NCBI RefSeq assembly: GCF_014650675.1
Contig: NZ_BMVK01000030.1
Coordinates: 1 to 34,341, forward strand
DNA length: 34,341 nucleotides
Source: Streptomyces anulatus
GTDB taxonomy: Bacteria > Actinomycetota > Actinomycetes > Streptomycetales > Streptomycetaceae
Reading direction: 5' to 3'
Part shown: one piece after another, positions 22,094 through 29,314 of the stretch
How the letters are laid out: each line of letters begins with the position of its first letter
Position numbering within the stretch: the first letter of the stretch is position 1
The notes under the pieces: model-generated
The model's database searches: none
Told to the model about the DNA's origin: nothing
The model's input: only the letters and a program-made list of their open reading frames with translations
Made by a program: the position numbers and the translations under genes

Positions 22094-23074
22094 ATGATGT
22101 CCGGCATGAGTTTGTACGTCGATGATCCCGCCCGCCTCGGAACCACGCGCCTCTCCGACGGGAGGGTGCTCGGCTGGGCCGAGTGGGGGCCGGAGGACGG
22201 GCTGCCCGTCCTGCTCTCGCCCGGGGCCGCGACCAGCCGCTGGCTCGGGATCGGAGCCGGGGCCGTCGAGAACGAGGGTGTCCGGCTGGTCTCGGTGGAC
22301 CGGCCCGGGCTCGGGGTCTCCACGCCCGCGCCCGACCGGACCTTCGCCGACTTCGTCGACGATGTCTCGGAGCTGACCGGGCTGCTCGGACTGGGCCCGC
22401 TTCCGGCCATGCTCGGGAACTCCCAGGGCGCGCCCTTCGCCCTCGCCTGCGCGGCGGCGGGCGTCGTCTCCGCGCTCGCGCTCGTCTCTCCCGCCGACGA
22501 GGTCGCCGCGCCGGAGGTCGCCTCCGCGCTGCCGGACGATCTGCGGGGCCTGGTCGCGCGGGTGGCGGAGGATCCGGTCGGGGCGGAGAAGGTGTTCGCC
22601 GGGTTCGACGCGGACGCGATGCGGCGGATGGTTCTGGCCGGAAGCCCGGCGTGCGACCTCGTCGTGTACGAGGACCCCGGTTTCGCCGCCGCCTACGGCC
22701 GCGCGCTCGACGAGGCGTTCTCGCAGGGCGCGGCGGCCGGGTACGCCCGCGACACCGTGCTCGCGATGGGGCGCTGGCCCATCGACCTCGGGGCGATCGC
22801 CGTCCCGGTCGAGGTCTGGTACGGCGAGGAGGACGTCTCCCACTCGCCCGACCTCGGCCTCCGGCTCGTCTCCCGTATCCCCGGGGCGCGGCGCACGGTC
22901 GTGCCGGGCGTCGGCGGCGCGCTGCTCTGGGCCACCGCCGAGCCGATCCTCGCGTCGCTGGCGGAGACCGTGCGGCCGGACGAGCCGCCCGAGCGGGACT
23001 GGCGGGAGGAGCTGGACCGGAGGGCTGTACGGGGGAGACGGCCGGGGGCCGTGCGGCGGGCCGGGCGCGGCTAG
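22094..23074 (+). CDS. Alpha/beta hydrolase-fold protein lacking the usual catalytic His
   Basis: A 326-residue alpha/beta hydrolase. It has an N-terminal LGWAEWGPEDGLPVLLSPG strand/oxyanion region, SVDRPGLGVS, and the nucleophile elbow GNSQG (Ser110); the acid is likely in YGEEDVSHSP. Where relatives have a PGxGH motif bearing the catalytic His, this protein reads VPGVGGALLW (Gly275), so hydrolysis is doubtful unless another His serves. The C-terminal ~25 residues are an Arg-rich tail encoded by sequence that is partly duplicated just after the gene. ATG 22094 is used; in-frame ATGs at 22097 and 22106 are alternatives, the last giving MSLYVDDPARLG. It runs in the same direction as the upstream gene. 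Confidence 0.82.
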   Translation: MMSGMSLYVDDPARLGTTRLSDGRVLGWAEWGPEDGLPVLLSPGAATSRWLGIGAGAVENEGVRLVSVDRPGLGVSTPAPDRTFADFVDDVSELTGLLGLGPLPAMLGNSQGAPFALACAAAGVVSALALVSPADEVAAPEVASALPDDLRGLVARVAEDPVGAEKVFAGFDADAMRRMVLAGSPACDLVVYEDPGFAAAYGRALDEAFSQGAAAGYARDTVLAMGRWPIDLGAIAVPVEVWYGEEDVSHSPDLGLRLVSRIPGARRTVVPGVGGALLWATAEPILASLAETVRPDEPPERDWREELDRRAVRGRRPGAVRRAGRG

Positions 23075-23158
23075 GGCCGAGGGCGTGTCCGGCGCGGCGG
23101 GGGACCGTACGGGGGAGACGGCCGGTGACCGCGCGGGGGAGCGGGCGCGGCTGGGCCC
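23027..23158 (+). repeat. Degenerate direct duplication across the hydrolase stop codon
   Basis: The 19-bp sequence GTACGGGGGAGACGGCCGG occurs at 23027-23045 and again at 23107-23125, 80 bp apart. The next ~33 bp are also alignable without gaps, including a shared GGGCGCGGCT. Copy one encodes the end of the hydrolase and its TAG (CGCGGCTAG); copy two reads CGCGGCTGG after the stop. It looks like an old tandem duplication of the gene's 3' end. Confidence 0.7.
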
Positions 23159-23245
23159 GGGTGTCGGTGCCGGGGCTTATCGTCGAAGCCCGTTGTGCGC
23201 CGCCCGGTCGTCCCCGTCGGCCGGGCCGATCCGGCAGGAGCCGCC

Positions 23246-23815
23246 GTGAACAGGATCATCACGTCCATCTCGCTCTCCCTCGACGGATTCTTCGAAGGGC
23301 CCGACCAGGACATCGACTGGCACACCGTCGACGAGGAGCTGCACCAGCACTTCAACGACTACTTCCGGACGATGGGCGGCTTCGTCGAGGGGCGCGTCAC
23401 CTACGAGCTGATGGAGGAGTTCTGGCCGACCGCCGATCAGGACCCGGCCAACGAGGGCCCGATGGCCGAGTTCGCGGGGATCTGGCGGGACGTGCCGAAG
23501 TTCGTCTTCTCGCGGACGCTGGAGAGCGTGGGGCCGAACGCGACCCTGCTGCACGAGGTCGACCCCGAGCAGGTGCGCGGTCTGCGGGACGCCGCATCGG
23601 GGGACCTGGCGGTCGGCGGGGCGGATCTGCTGGAGTCGTTCCGGCAGGCCGATCTGATCGACGAGTACCGGATCTACGTCCACCCGGTCATCCTCGGCCG
23701 GGGCCGCCGCTTCTTCCAGGACGCGGAGGAGCGGCAGATGCTCCGGCTGCTGGAGTCCCGGACCTTCGGGAACGGGGTCGCGATGCTCCGTTACGAGACG
23801 GTCCGGGCGGGATAA
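23246..23815 (+). CDS. Dihydrofolate reductase-family (RibD C-terminal-like) protein
   Basis: A 189-residue NADPH-dependent reductase-fold protein: IITSISLSLDGFFEGPDQDIDWH at the N-terminus, GGFVEGRVTYELMEEFWP, then GGADLLESFRQADLIDEYRIYVHPVILGRG, which is the hallmark of the RibD_C/DHFR-like clan. Members reduce pteridine, pyrimidine or unknown small substrates; the substrate here cannot be named. The start is GTG 23246 with AGGAG 5 nt upstream, a good ribosome-binding site. It stands alone between the hydrolase and the convergent DUF397 gene. Confidence 0.9.
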   Translation: MNRIITSISLSLDGFFEGPDQDIDWHTVDEELHQHFNDYFRTMGGFVEGRVTYELMEEFWPTADQDPANEGPMAEFAGIWRDVPKFVFSRTLESVGPNATLLHEVDPEQVRGLRDAASGDLAVGGADLLESFRQADLIDEYRIYVHPVILGRGRRFFQDAEERQMLRLLESRTFGNGVAMLRYETVRAG

Positions 23816-23828
23816 CCACGGTGTGGGG

Positions 23829-24071
23829 TCAGGCGGTTGCCGCGTAGGCGGCGAACGCCGACCAGGCGGCGGGCGCGACGGTGAAGGCCGGGCCCTCGAT
23901 GTCCTTGGAGTCACGGACGTGGACGGCGGCGGGGTGGGCGGCGATCTCGACGCAGGCCCCGCCCTCGTCGGCGCTATGGCTCGACTTCCGCCAGTCGTAG
24001 GCGACTTCGAGGCACGCGCCGCCTTCGCTGCCGCTGTAGCTCGACTTGAACCAGTTCAGTGCGGTGCTCAT
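23829..24071 (-). CDS. DUF397 protein with two repeats
   Basis: An 80-residue small protein made of a truncated and a full DUF397 unit: NWFKSSYSGSEGGACLEVAY (residues 6-25) is repeated as DWRKSSHSADEGGACVEIAA, followed by VHVRDSKD and a C-terminal PAAWSAFAAY. DUF397 proteins are nearly always encoded with an XRE/DUF5753 regulator in Streptomyces (whiJ and abaA type loci), where the two oppose each other in controlling development or antibiotic production. The ATG overlaps the XRE gene's TGA by 4 bases (ATGA), so translation is coupled. Confidence 0.92.
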   Translation of the reverse strand: MSTALNWFKSSYSGSEGGACLEVAYDWRKSSHSADEGGACVEIAAHPAAVHVRDSKDIEGPAFTVAPAAWSAFAAYAATA

Positions 24072-24892
24072 GTCTCTCCCAGTAAGCGGGCCAGCAGGCG
24101 CAGGGTCTCCACAGGGCTGAGCGCCTGGGCTCGCAGCATCGCATATTTCTGGGCGAGGATGCTGACCTCGTTCCGGTCGGAGATCAGCTGACTGCCGCGC
24201 TGGGTCTCGGTGTACGCGACGTGCTGGTGGTCCGGTGTCTCCAGGAGGATGAAGGGGCCGTCGATGCCCGCGTGGACCCTGCTGTCGAGCGGGAGCACCT
24301 GGAGGCAGACGCCGGGGAGTTGGGCCATCGCGTAGAGGTGGCGGAGCTGTTCCCGGTGGTCCTCGTCCGAGGTCAGTCTCATCATCAGGACCGGTTCCCA
24401 GATCACGATGCTGGTGGTCGGAGGCTTCTTCCGGTCCAGGATCTGCTGGCGTTGCAGCCGTGTCGCGGTCTGCGTCTCGATCTCCTCCTGGCTGTAGACC
24501 GGGACCTTGTTGCCGAACACCGCCTGCGCGTACGCCTTCGTCTGGAGCAGGCCCGGGATGACCTGGTTGTCGTACCAGGACAGCGCCAGCGCGTCCTGCT
24601 CCATGTCGATGTAGTCCTCGGCCCACAGCGGGATCAGGTCGACTTCCGGCATGTTGTCGACCGCCGTCGCCAGCGCGCCCTTGGTGTCCAGCAGATCGTC
24701 GATCGTCTCCGCCAGATCCGGGACCAGGGAGCGCCTGCCCTGCTCGACGGAGGCGATCGTGTCCTCCTGTACGCCTGCCGCTTGGGCCAGTTCGGTCTGC
24801 GTGAGGCCCGCCTCCTTGCGGAAGCGGGCCAGCAGCTTGCCCACGAGCTTCATGGTCGACGCGTTCTTACGCTGTCGCTTTCTGGGGTGCAT
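24068..24892 (-). CDS. XRE-family regulator with DUF5753 domain (WhiJ-like)
   Basis: A 274-residue regulator. The N-terminal HTH_31-type domain (about 18-70: LLARFRKEAGLTQTELAQAAG, then TIASVEQGRRSLVPDLAETI) binds DNA. Residues ~95-270 are DUF5753 (LIPLWAEDYIDMEQDALAL, YDNQVIPGLLQTKAYAQAV, RLQRQQIL, HREQLRHLYAMAQLPGVCLQVLP). ATG 24892 has GGGAG 14 nt upstream; ATG 24853 (MKLVGKLLAR) would remove a basic 13-residue leader. It is co-transcribed with the DUF397 gene. A perfect 15-bp inverted repeat 38 bp upstream is a plausible operator. These pairs are numerous and paralogous in each Streptomyces genome, each likely pairing with its cognate DUF397 partner. Confidence 0.92.
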   Translation of the reverse strand: MHPRKRQRKNASTMKLVGKLLARFRKEAGLTQTELAQAAGVQEDTIASVEQGRRSLVPDLAETIDDLLDTKGALATAVDNMPEVDLIPLWAEDYIDMEQDALALSWYDNQVIPGLLQTKAYAQAVFGNKVPVYSQEEIETQTATRLQRQQILDRKKPPTTSIVIWEPVLMMRLTSDEDHREQLRHLYAMAQLPGVCLQVLPLDSRVHAGIDGPFILLETPDHQHVAYTETQRGSQLISDRNEVSILAQKYAMLRAQALSPVETLRLLARLLGET

Positions 24893-24929
24893 ACGGTTCC
24901 CACTCCCACCCCGGAACCCACTTCACGCC

Positions 24930-24966
24930 TGCGCGACCCGTACAAGAAATGTGTACGGGTCGCGCA
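24930..24966. promoter_or_regulatory. Perfect 15-bp inverted repeat upstream of the XRE gene
   Basis: TGCGCGACCCGTACA (24930-24944) and its exact complement (24952-24966) flank a 7-nt AT-rich loop (AGAAATG). It lies between the stop of the DUF4232 gene and the start of the XRE gene, both on the minus strand. It may terminate the first transcript, act as operator for the second, or both; the absence of a T tract on the minus side favours an operator. Confidence 0.6.
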
Positions 24967-25010
24967 CAGTCACCGCACGTCAGGCACTGGCCTGCGGTGT
25001 TCCGCGAGGC

Positions 25011-25715
25011 TCAGAACATCAGGGCGTTCTCGACGTCCGACTGCCAGTAGGTGACGAAGCCCAGGCTGTCCGTGTAGGTCTCCGCCGGGAGCTTCAGCGT
25101 GGACTCGCCCTTCGACTCGTTGTTCTTGTCGACCATGATCACGCCGAGGTTGTCGCTCTTGACCGGCTCGTTCTGGCCGGGCTCGCCGAGGAGCGAGATG
25201 CCCGCGTACGCCTCCTGGCCGGGGGAGAGCGTGACGACCGCCTGCGGCTTGCTGTCGTCGAGGACCGGGTACACCGCCTGCGCGTCGTCGAAGCGGAGGA
25301 ACGGCGCGTAGTAGGCGGCGCAGTCGGTGGAGCCGGTGTTGGTCACCGTGAGCAGCAGGTGGTTGATCGGGCGGCTCACCGAGGAGACCTTGACCGTGGA
25401 GTTCTTGGGCGTGCAGGCCGGGATCGACGGTGCGGCCTTCTCGTTCGGCGCGGTCTCCGGCTTCTTGCCGTTGCCGCCGGCGTGCTTCCCCTCGGCGGGG
25501 ACGGTCTGCGTCTCGGGGGTGCCGGCCTCCGGCGCGTCCGGCTGCGTCGTGCCGCCGGTGCTGTCGGTGCCCGTCGCCGCGGGCGTCGCCGTGTCGACGG
25601 CACCGGCCGGCTTGGTCCCCATGGCCTTGTCCTCGCCTCCGCAGGCGGTGAGCGAGAGGGCGGCGGCGAGGGCGGTGGCGGCGACGGCGATGGTGCGGAT
25701 GCGGTTGGTGCGCAT
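25011..25715 (-). CDS. DUF4232 lipoprotein
   Basis: A 234-residue exported lipoprotein. The signal peptide is MRTNRIRTIAVAATALAAALSLTAC, with lipobox LTAC; Cys25 would be lipidated and the protein anchored to the outer face of the membrane. A Pro/Thr/Gly-rich linker (about 30-95) follows. Then comes a beta-sandwich DUF4232 domain: IPACTPKNSTVKVSSVSRP, LLTVTNTGSTDCAAYYAPFLRF, and LSPGQEAYAGISLL. DUF4232 proteins are abundant on Streptomyces surfaces; their function is unknown. ATG 25715 has GGGGAG ~10 nt upstream. It is divergent from the membrane-tethered HTH gene, sharing a 230-bp control region. Confidence 0.88.
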   Translation of the reverse strand: MRTNRIRTIAVAATALAAALSLTACGGEDKAMGTKPAGAVDTATPAATGTDSTGGTTQPDAPEAGTPETQTVPAEGKHAGGNGKKPETAPNEKAAPSIPACTPKNSTVKVSSVSRPINHLLLTVTNTGSTDCAAYYAPFLRFDDAQAVYPVLDDSKPQAVVTLSPGQEAYAGISLLGEPGQNEPVKSDNLGVIMVDKNNESKGESTLKLPAETYTDSLGFVTYWQSDVENALMF

Positions 25716-25898
25716 GGCGGTGGTACTCCCCGTGATCGGTTGGCGTGTTGGTCCGGTTGAACGGCCGGTCCGTGGTCCTGCTGGGTCCTGCTGTGGTCTG
25801 GTCCGAGCTTGTGGCACGGCGGATTCCGGCCGCAACGCCTGCCGAACCATTGGGGATGCTGGAACGTCTACGCGTACGGTGACCTGCGGGAATTCCGT

Positions 25899-25922
25899 GT
25901 CCCTGGAACGCCGTTCCGGGAC
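25899..25922. promoter_or_regulatory. Operator-like palindrome before the membrane HTH gene
   Basis: GTCCCTGGAAC (25899-25909) and GTTCCGGGAC (25913-25922) form an inverted repeat broken by a single extra T; its core GGAAC-GCC-GTTCC is perfect. It ends 23 bp before the GTG start at 25946, where an autoregulatory operator would be expected. Confidence 0.5.
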
Positions 25923-25945
25923 GCACGAGGAAGGGGAGCGCCGTC

Positions 25946-27382
25946 GTGGCGACGCCGGAGGCCGTGGAGTTCGCGGCTCTGCTGAAGGATCTGAAGGACC
26001 GTTCGGGGCGCAGCTACGGTGTGCTGGCGGGGAAGCTGCACGTCAGCACGTCGACGCTCCACCGGTACTGCAACGGGGACGCCGTGCCGAACGAGTTCGC
26101 TCCGGTGGAGCGGTTCGCGCGGGTGTGCGGGGCGTCCGGCGACGAGTTGGTGGAGGTGCACCGGCGGTGGATCGTGGCGGACGCGGCGCGGCGGCGGCCT
26201 CCGGTGGGGGCGGCACCGGGGACGGCTGAGCCTGCCCCCTCTCCCTCCCCTGCCCCGGCCTCTGTCCCCGTTCCTGCCTCTGCTCCCGCCCCGGCCCCTC
26301 CCGCTGCCCCTTCTCCTGCTCCTGAGCCCGGTGTTGTTCCCGGAGGCGTCGAAGCCGCCGAGGCCGTCGAGCCGTCCGGGCCGACTGTCGTGTCCGGTGG
26401 CGCGCGGCCGGGGGCGGGCTCCCGGTGGTCCCGGCTCTCCCGGCGTACGCGGGTGCTCATCGCCGCCGCCGGGGTCGCCGCGCTCCTCGTCCCCACCACC
26501 GTCGTCGCCGCCGACCTCGTCGGCTCGGGGAGGGAGGACGGCGGGAGCGCCGCGGACCGGGTGGAGGACGCCGGCGGAGACCTCGGGCCCGCGCCGGAAG
26601 GCTCCGCATCGGCCAGGCCCCGGCCCTCCGCGAGCACGGGTTCGGCCGATCCTTCGGCGAGCGCCTCCGCGTCCCCCTCGGGTCCGCCGTCCGTGAAGCC
26701 CTCGGCGGGCTCCGGGGCGGGGCAGCCGCAGGGCGGTGGCGGTGGCGGCAGCGGTACGGGCCTCGGTGCTCCGCCGACCGTCACCATCTCCTCGTACAAC
26801 TGGGACGAACCCTGCGGCCAGCACTACCTGGTGAACCGGGGGCCCGACGAGCTCGACCCGCCGCCCGCGCCGCAGGACCGGCGTCGCTGGGCGGAGTCGT
26901 ACGGCGGGGTGGACGCCGGGAACATGCTGCTCCAGCTCACCGTGCAGGGGACCTCCCGCGAGGCGGTGGTCCTCAAGGGCATGCACGTACGCGTCCTCTC
27001 CCGCAAGGCTCCGCTGCCCTGGTCGGCGTATCTGATGGGCAACGGCTGCGGCAGCGGGATCGCGCCGCAGACCTTCGCCGCCCATCTCGACGCCGGGCAT
27101 CCCACCCTCCGGCCGGTGCCGGGGAAGCAGGGGGACGTGGTGGTTCCGGCCGTGGACTTCCCGTACAAGGTGACGTCCGAGGACGTGGAGGTCTTCAACC
27201 TCGATATGAAGGCCGTCGGTTACGACGTCACCTGGTACCTGGAGCTGGAGTGGAACAGCGGCGGGAACGAAGGGGTGCTGCGGATCGACGACCACGGGAA
27301 GCCGTTCCGTACCAGCGGGATGAAGGGGCGGCCGGAGTACGTGTACGGCAACGAGGAGGTCGGGTGGGAGCCCGCGACCTGA
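25946..27382 (+). CDS. Membrane-tethered XRE-family HTH protein
   Basis: A 478-residue protein with four parts. The N-terminal XRE-like HTH is at about 8-75 (FAALLKDLKDRSGRSYGVLAGKL, HVSTSTLHRYCNG). A Pro/Ala/Ser-rich linker of ~65 residues (about 93-158) follows, then one transmembrane helix at 169-190 (RVLIAAAGVAALLVPTTVVAA). After a Ser/Ala/Pro-rich stalk there is an external ~200-residue beta-rich domain with two cysteines (EPCGQHY, NGCGSG). The layout predicts a one-component sensor: an outside domain reporting to a DNA-binding domain inside. The start is GTG 25946 with AAGGGGAG upstream. An upstream palindrome and a divergent lipoprotein gene suggest local targets. Ligand and target are unknown. 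Confidence 0.87.
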   Translation: MATPEAVEFAALLKDLKDRSGRSYGVLAGKLHVSTSTLHRYCNGDAVPNEFAPVERFARVCGASGDELVEVHRRWIVADAARRRPPVGAAPGTAEPAPSPSPAPASVPVPASAPAPAPPAAPSPAPEPGVVPGGVEAAEAVEPSGPTVVSGGARPGAGSRWSRLSRRTRVLIAAAGVAALLVPTTVVAADLVGSGREDGGSAADRVEDAGGDLGPAPEGSASARPRPSASTGSADPSASASASPSGPPSVKPSAGSGAGQPQGGGGGGSGTGLGAPPTVTISSYNWDEPCGQHYLVNRGPDELDPPPAPQDRRRWAESYGGVDAGNMLLQLTVQGTSREAVVLKGMHVRVLSRKAPLPWSAYLMGNGCGSGIAPQTFAAHLDAGHPTLRPVPGKQGDVVVPAVDFPYKVTSEDVEVFNLDMKAVGYDVTWYLELEWNSGGNEGVLRIDDHGKPFRTSGMKGRPEYVYGNEEVGWEPAT

Positions 27383-27460
27383 CGGATCTGCCCCTCGGGG
27401 GCGGGAAGGCCGATTCCGTCCGGATTCGCACAGGAGTACAGTCGCCGGGTCCTCGCGTCC

Positions 27461-27478
27461 GTCCGGTTCCGACCGGAC
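27461..27478 (+). repeat. Hairpin in the leader of the phospholipase D-like gene
   Basis: GTCCGGT-TCCG-ACCGGAC is a perfect 7-bp stem with a tetraloop, ending 34 nt before ATG 27513. It could end transcription from the HTH gene or form in the leader of the next mRNA. Confidence 0.4.
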
Positions 27479-27512
27479 CGTCGCCCCAGCCCGCCTCCCC
27501 ACCAGGTGACCC

Positions 27513-28721
27513 ATGTCCGCGACCGCCGAAGCCCCCGACCCCATGGCCCTGGACACCCGCACCTGCGAGGAGCGGTCCCTGCGGCTCAGACGCAGGCTGG
27601 AGCGGCTGATCGGGATCGCCGCCACCGAGGGGAACGCCCTCCTCCCGCTCCGTAACGGCGACGAGATCTTCGGCGCGATGCTGGACGCCATCCGGGCCGC
27701 CGAGCACACCATCGACCTCATGACCTTCGTCTACTGGCGCGGTGACATCGCCCACGAGTTCGCCGAGGCGCTGGCCGAGCGGGCCCGCGCCGGGATCCGG
27801 GTGCGGCTCATGCTGGACGGGTTCGGGTCGCGGCTCATCGAGAAGGACCAGCTGGCCCTGATGGACGAGGCCGGGGTCACCGTCACCTGGTTCCGCAAGC
27901 CCCTCTACCTCTCGCCGCTCAAGCAGAACCACCGCTGCCACCGCAAGGTCCTCGTCGTCGACGAGCGCACCGCGTTCACCGGCGGTGTCGGGATAGCCGA
28001 GGAGTGGTGCGGCGACGCCCGCAACGAGCACGAGTGGCGTGACACCCACGTCCGGGTCACCGGGCCCGCCGTCGACGGACTGGCCGCCGCGTTCGCCCAG
28101 AACTGGGCCGAGTGCCACGACGAGCTGTTCGACGAGCGCGACCGGTTCCTCACGGAGGAGCACCACGGGGACGCCGTCGTCCAGGTGGTGCGCGGCTCCG
28201 CGTCCTTCGGCTGGCAGGACATGCAGACCCTGATCCGGGTCGTCCTGGAGTCCGCCGAGGAGCGCGTCCGCCTCACCACCGCCTACTTCGCTCCCGACGC
28301 CTACTTCACCGGGCTCCTCTGCGCCGCCGCACGGCGCGGGGTGGAGGTCGAGATCCTGCTGCCCGGCCCGCACACCGACAAGCGGGTCTGCCAGCTCGCC
28401 GGGCAGCGCTTCTACGAGGAGCTGACCGCCTGCGGCGTGAAGATCCACCAGTACCAGCCGACGATGATGCACACCAAGACGCTCACCATCGACCGGGTCG
28501 CCTCGCTCATCGGCTCCACCAACTTCAACCGGCGCTCGCTCGACCACGACGAGGAAGTCATGCTCGCCGTCCTCGACCGGGACTTCACCGCCACCCTCGA
28601 CGGCCACTTCGACGAGGACCGGGAGAAGAGCGTGCTGATCGAGCGCGGCCGGTGGAAGCGGCGCGACCTCCTCCAGCGGGCCCGGGAAGCAGCCGTGCTG
28701 CCCATCCGCCGTTTCCTCTGA
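27513..28721 (+). CDS. Phospholipase D-like / cardiolipin synthase-family protein
   Basis: A 402-residue PLD-superfamily enzyme with both HKD motifs intact: HRKVLVVD (His143, Lys145, Asp150) and HTKTLTID (His320, Lys322, Asp327), each followed by the conserved Gly-Gly or Gly-Ser and Asn elements (FTGGVGIAEEW, IGSTNFNRRSL). The active site is made from both halves and works through a phosphohistidine intermediate. It resembles cardiolipin synthases but lacks their N-terminal transmembrane helices, so it is a soluble or peripheral phosphatidyltransferase or phosphodiesterase of unknown substrate. ATG 27513 has a weak AGGTG upstream. It runs in the same direction as its neighbours. Confidence 0.92.
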   Translation: MSATAEAPDPMALDTRTCEERSLRLRRRLERLIGIAATEGNALLPLRNGDEIFGAMLDAIRAAEHTIDLMTFVYWRGDIAHEFAEALAERARAGIRVRLMLDGFGSRLIEKDQLALMDEAGVTVTWFRKPLYLSPLKQNHRCHRKVLVVDERTAFTGGVGIAEEWCGDARNEHEWRDTHVRVTGPAVDGLAAAFAQNWAECHDELFDERDRFLTEEHHGDAVVQVVRGSASFGWQDMQTLIRVVLESAEERVRLTTAYFAPDAYFTGLLCAAARRGVEVEILLPGPHTDKRVCQLAGQRFYEELTACGVKIHQYQPTMMHTKTLTIDRVASLIGSTNFNRRSLDHDEEVMLAVLDRDFTATLDGHFDEDREKSVLIERGRWKRRDLLQRAREAAVLPIRRFL

Positions 28722-28773
28722 GACCGGCCTGTCCTCGGGGGGCGTGCTCCCGCGCCCGCAGGGCAGACGGGGA

Positions 28774-28788
28774 GGACGACCGTCGTCC
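28774..28788. promoter_or_regulatory. 15-bp perfect palindrome before the GvpU-like gene
   Basis: GGACGAC-C-GTCGTCC lies 21 nt before ATG 28810. A one-base centre is too tight for an RNA hairpin but suits a dimeric repressor. It could overlap the promoter start region. Confidence 0.4.
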
Positions 28789-28809
28789 GCCATGTGAAGG
28801 GAAGGGCCC

Positions 28810-29247
28810 ATGAGCGCCACCGCCGACACCTCACCGGCACCGTCCGCCGCGGTGATCACCGAACCCCTGCCCGACCTTCAGCTCCAGCTGCTCATCCAGC
28901 TCCTCGACGAGGACCCCCGCTCCAGCCTGCCCCTCACCCTCACGCACCCCGGCGGCGTCCTGCACGGTGACGTCATCGGGCACGAGCAGTGGAAGGCCGA
29001 GTGGGCCAGGAGCCTGCGCCAGGTCGAGGGCGAGGGGGCCAACCTGCTCGCGGAGTTCCCCGAGACCGTCGACCAGGGCGTACGGGAACTGCGCGCCGGC
29101 GAGGACGCGGAGACGGCCCGGCTGCCCCGCTGGATCCATCTGCGGGACGTCACGCTCGTCGTCGGGGCCATGAACCCGGTCTCCCTGCCGCTGTGGCGCG
29201 GACGCCTCGCCGACGTGTCGGGGTGGGCGCTGGGCCGCCCGCAGTAG
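28810..29247 (+). CDS. GvpU-like small protein
   Basis: A 145-residue soluble protein with a beta-rich core. The pattern LLIQLLDEDPRSSLPLTLTHPGGVLHGDVIGHEQW, then RWIHLRDVTLV and a terminal LPLWRGRLADVSGWALG resembles gas vesicle accessory protein GvpU, where the C-terminal FIHLKDA...LWRGK...DGFSLG pattern is diagnostic (from memory). GvpU of Bacillus controls gas-vesicle clustering, yet no gvp structural genes lie nearby, so the role here may differ. AAGGGAAGGG just before ATG 28810 is a strong ribosome-binding site. It follows the PLD-like gene by 88 bp. Confidence 0.62.
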   Translation: MSATADTSPAPSAAVITEPLPDLQLQLLIQLLDEDPRSSLPLTLTHPGGVLHGDVIGHEQWKAEWARSLRQVEGEGANLLAEFPETVDQGVRELRAGEDAETARLPRWIHLRDVTLVVGAMNPVSLPLWRGRLADVSGWALGRPQ

Positions 29248-29302
29248 GCGGCCCCGTCACCGCGCCGGACCGGGCGATGCCGCTCAACTCCGGCCCGTTG
29301 CT

Positions 29303-29308
29303 TAGGGT
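29303..29308 (+). promoter_or_regulatory. Candidate -10 element (TAGGGT) of the ABM-fold gene
   Basis: TAGGGT lies 6 nt before ATG 29315, the same hexamer and spacing as at 97-102. There is no ribosome-binding site before the ATG, so the transcript is probably leaderless. Confidence 0.5.
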
Positions 29309-29314
29309 TTCGGC

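Noticed and set aside
24930..24966. Calling the 15-bp inverted repeat a plain terminator
   Set aside because: No T tract follows on the minus strand, and it is 38 bp before a regulator start, so I kept it as a possible operator and noted the terminator alternative.
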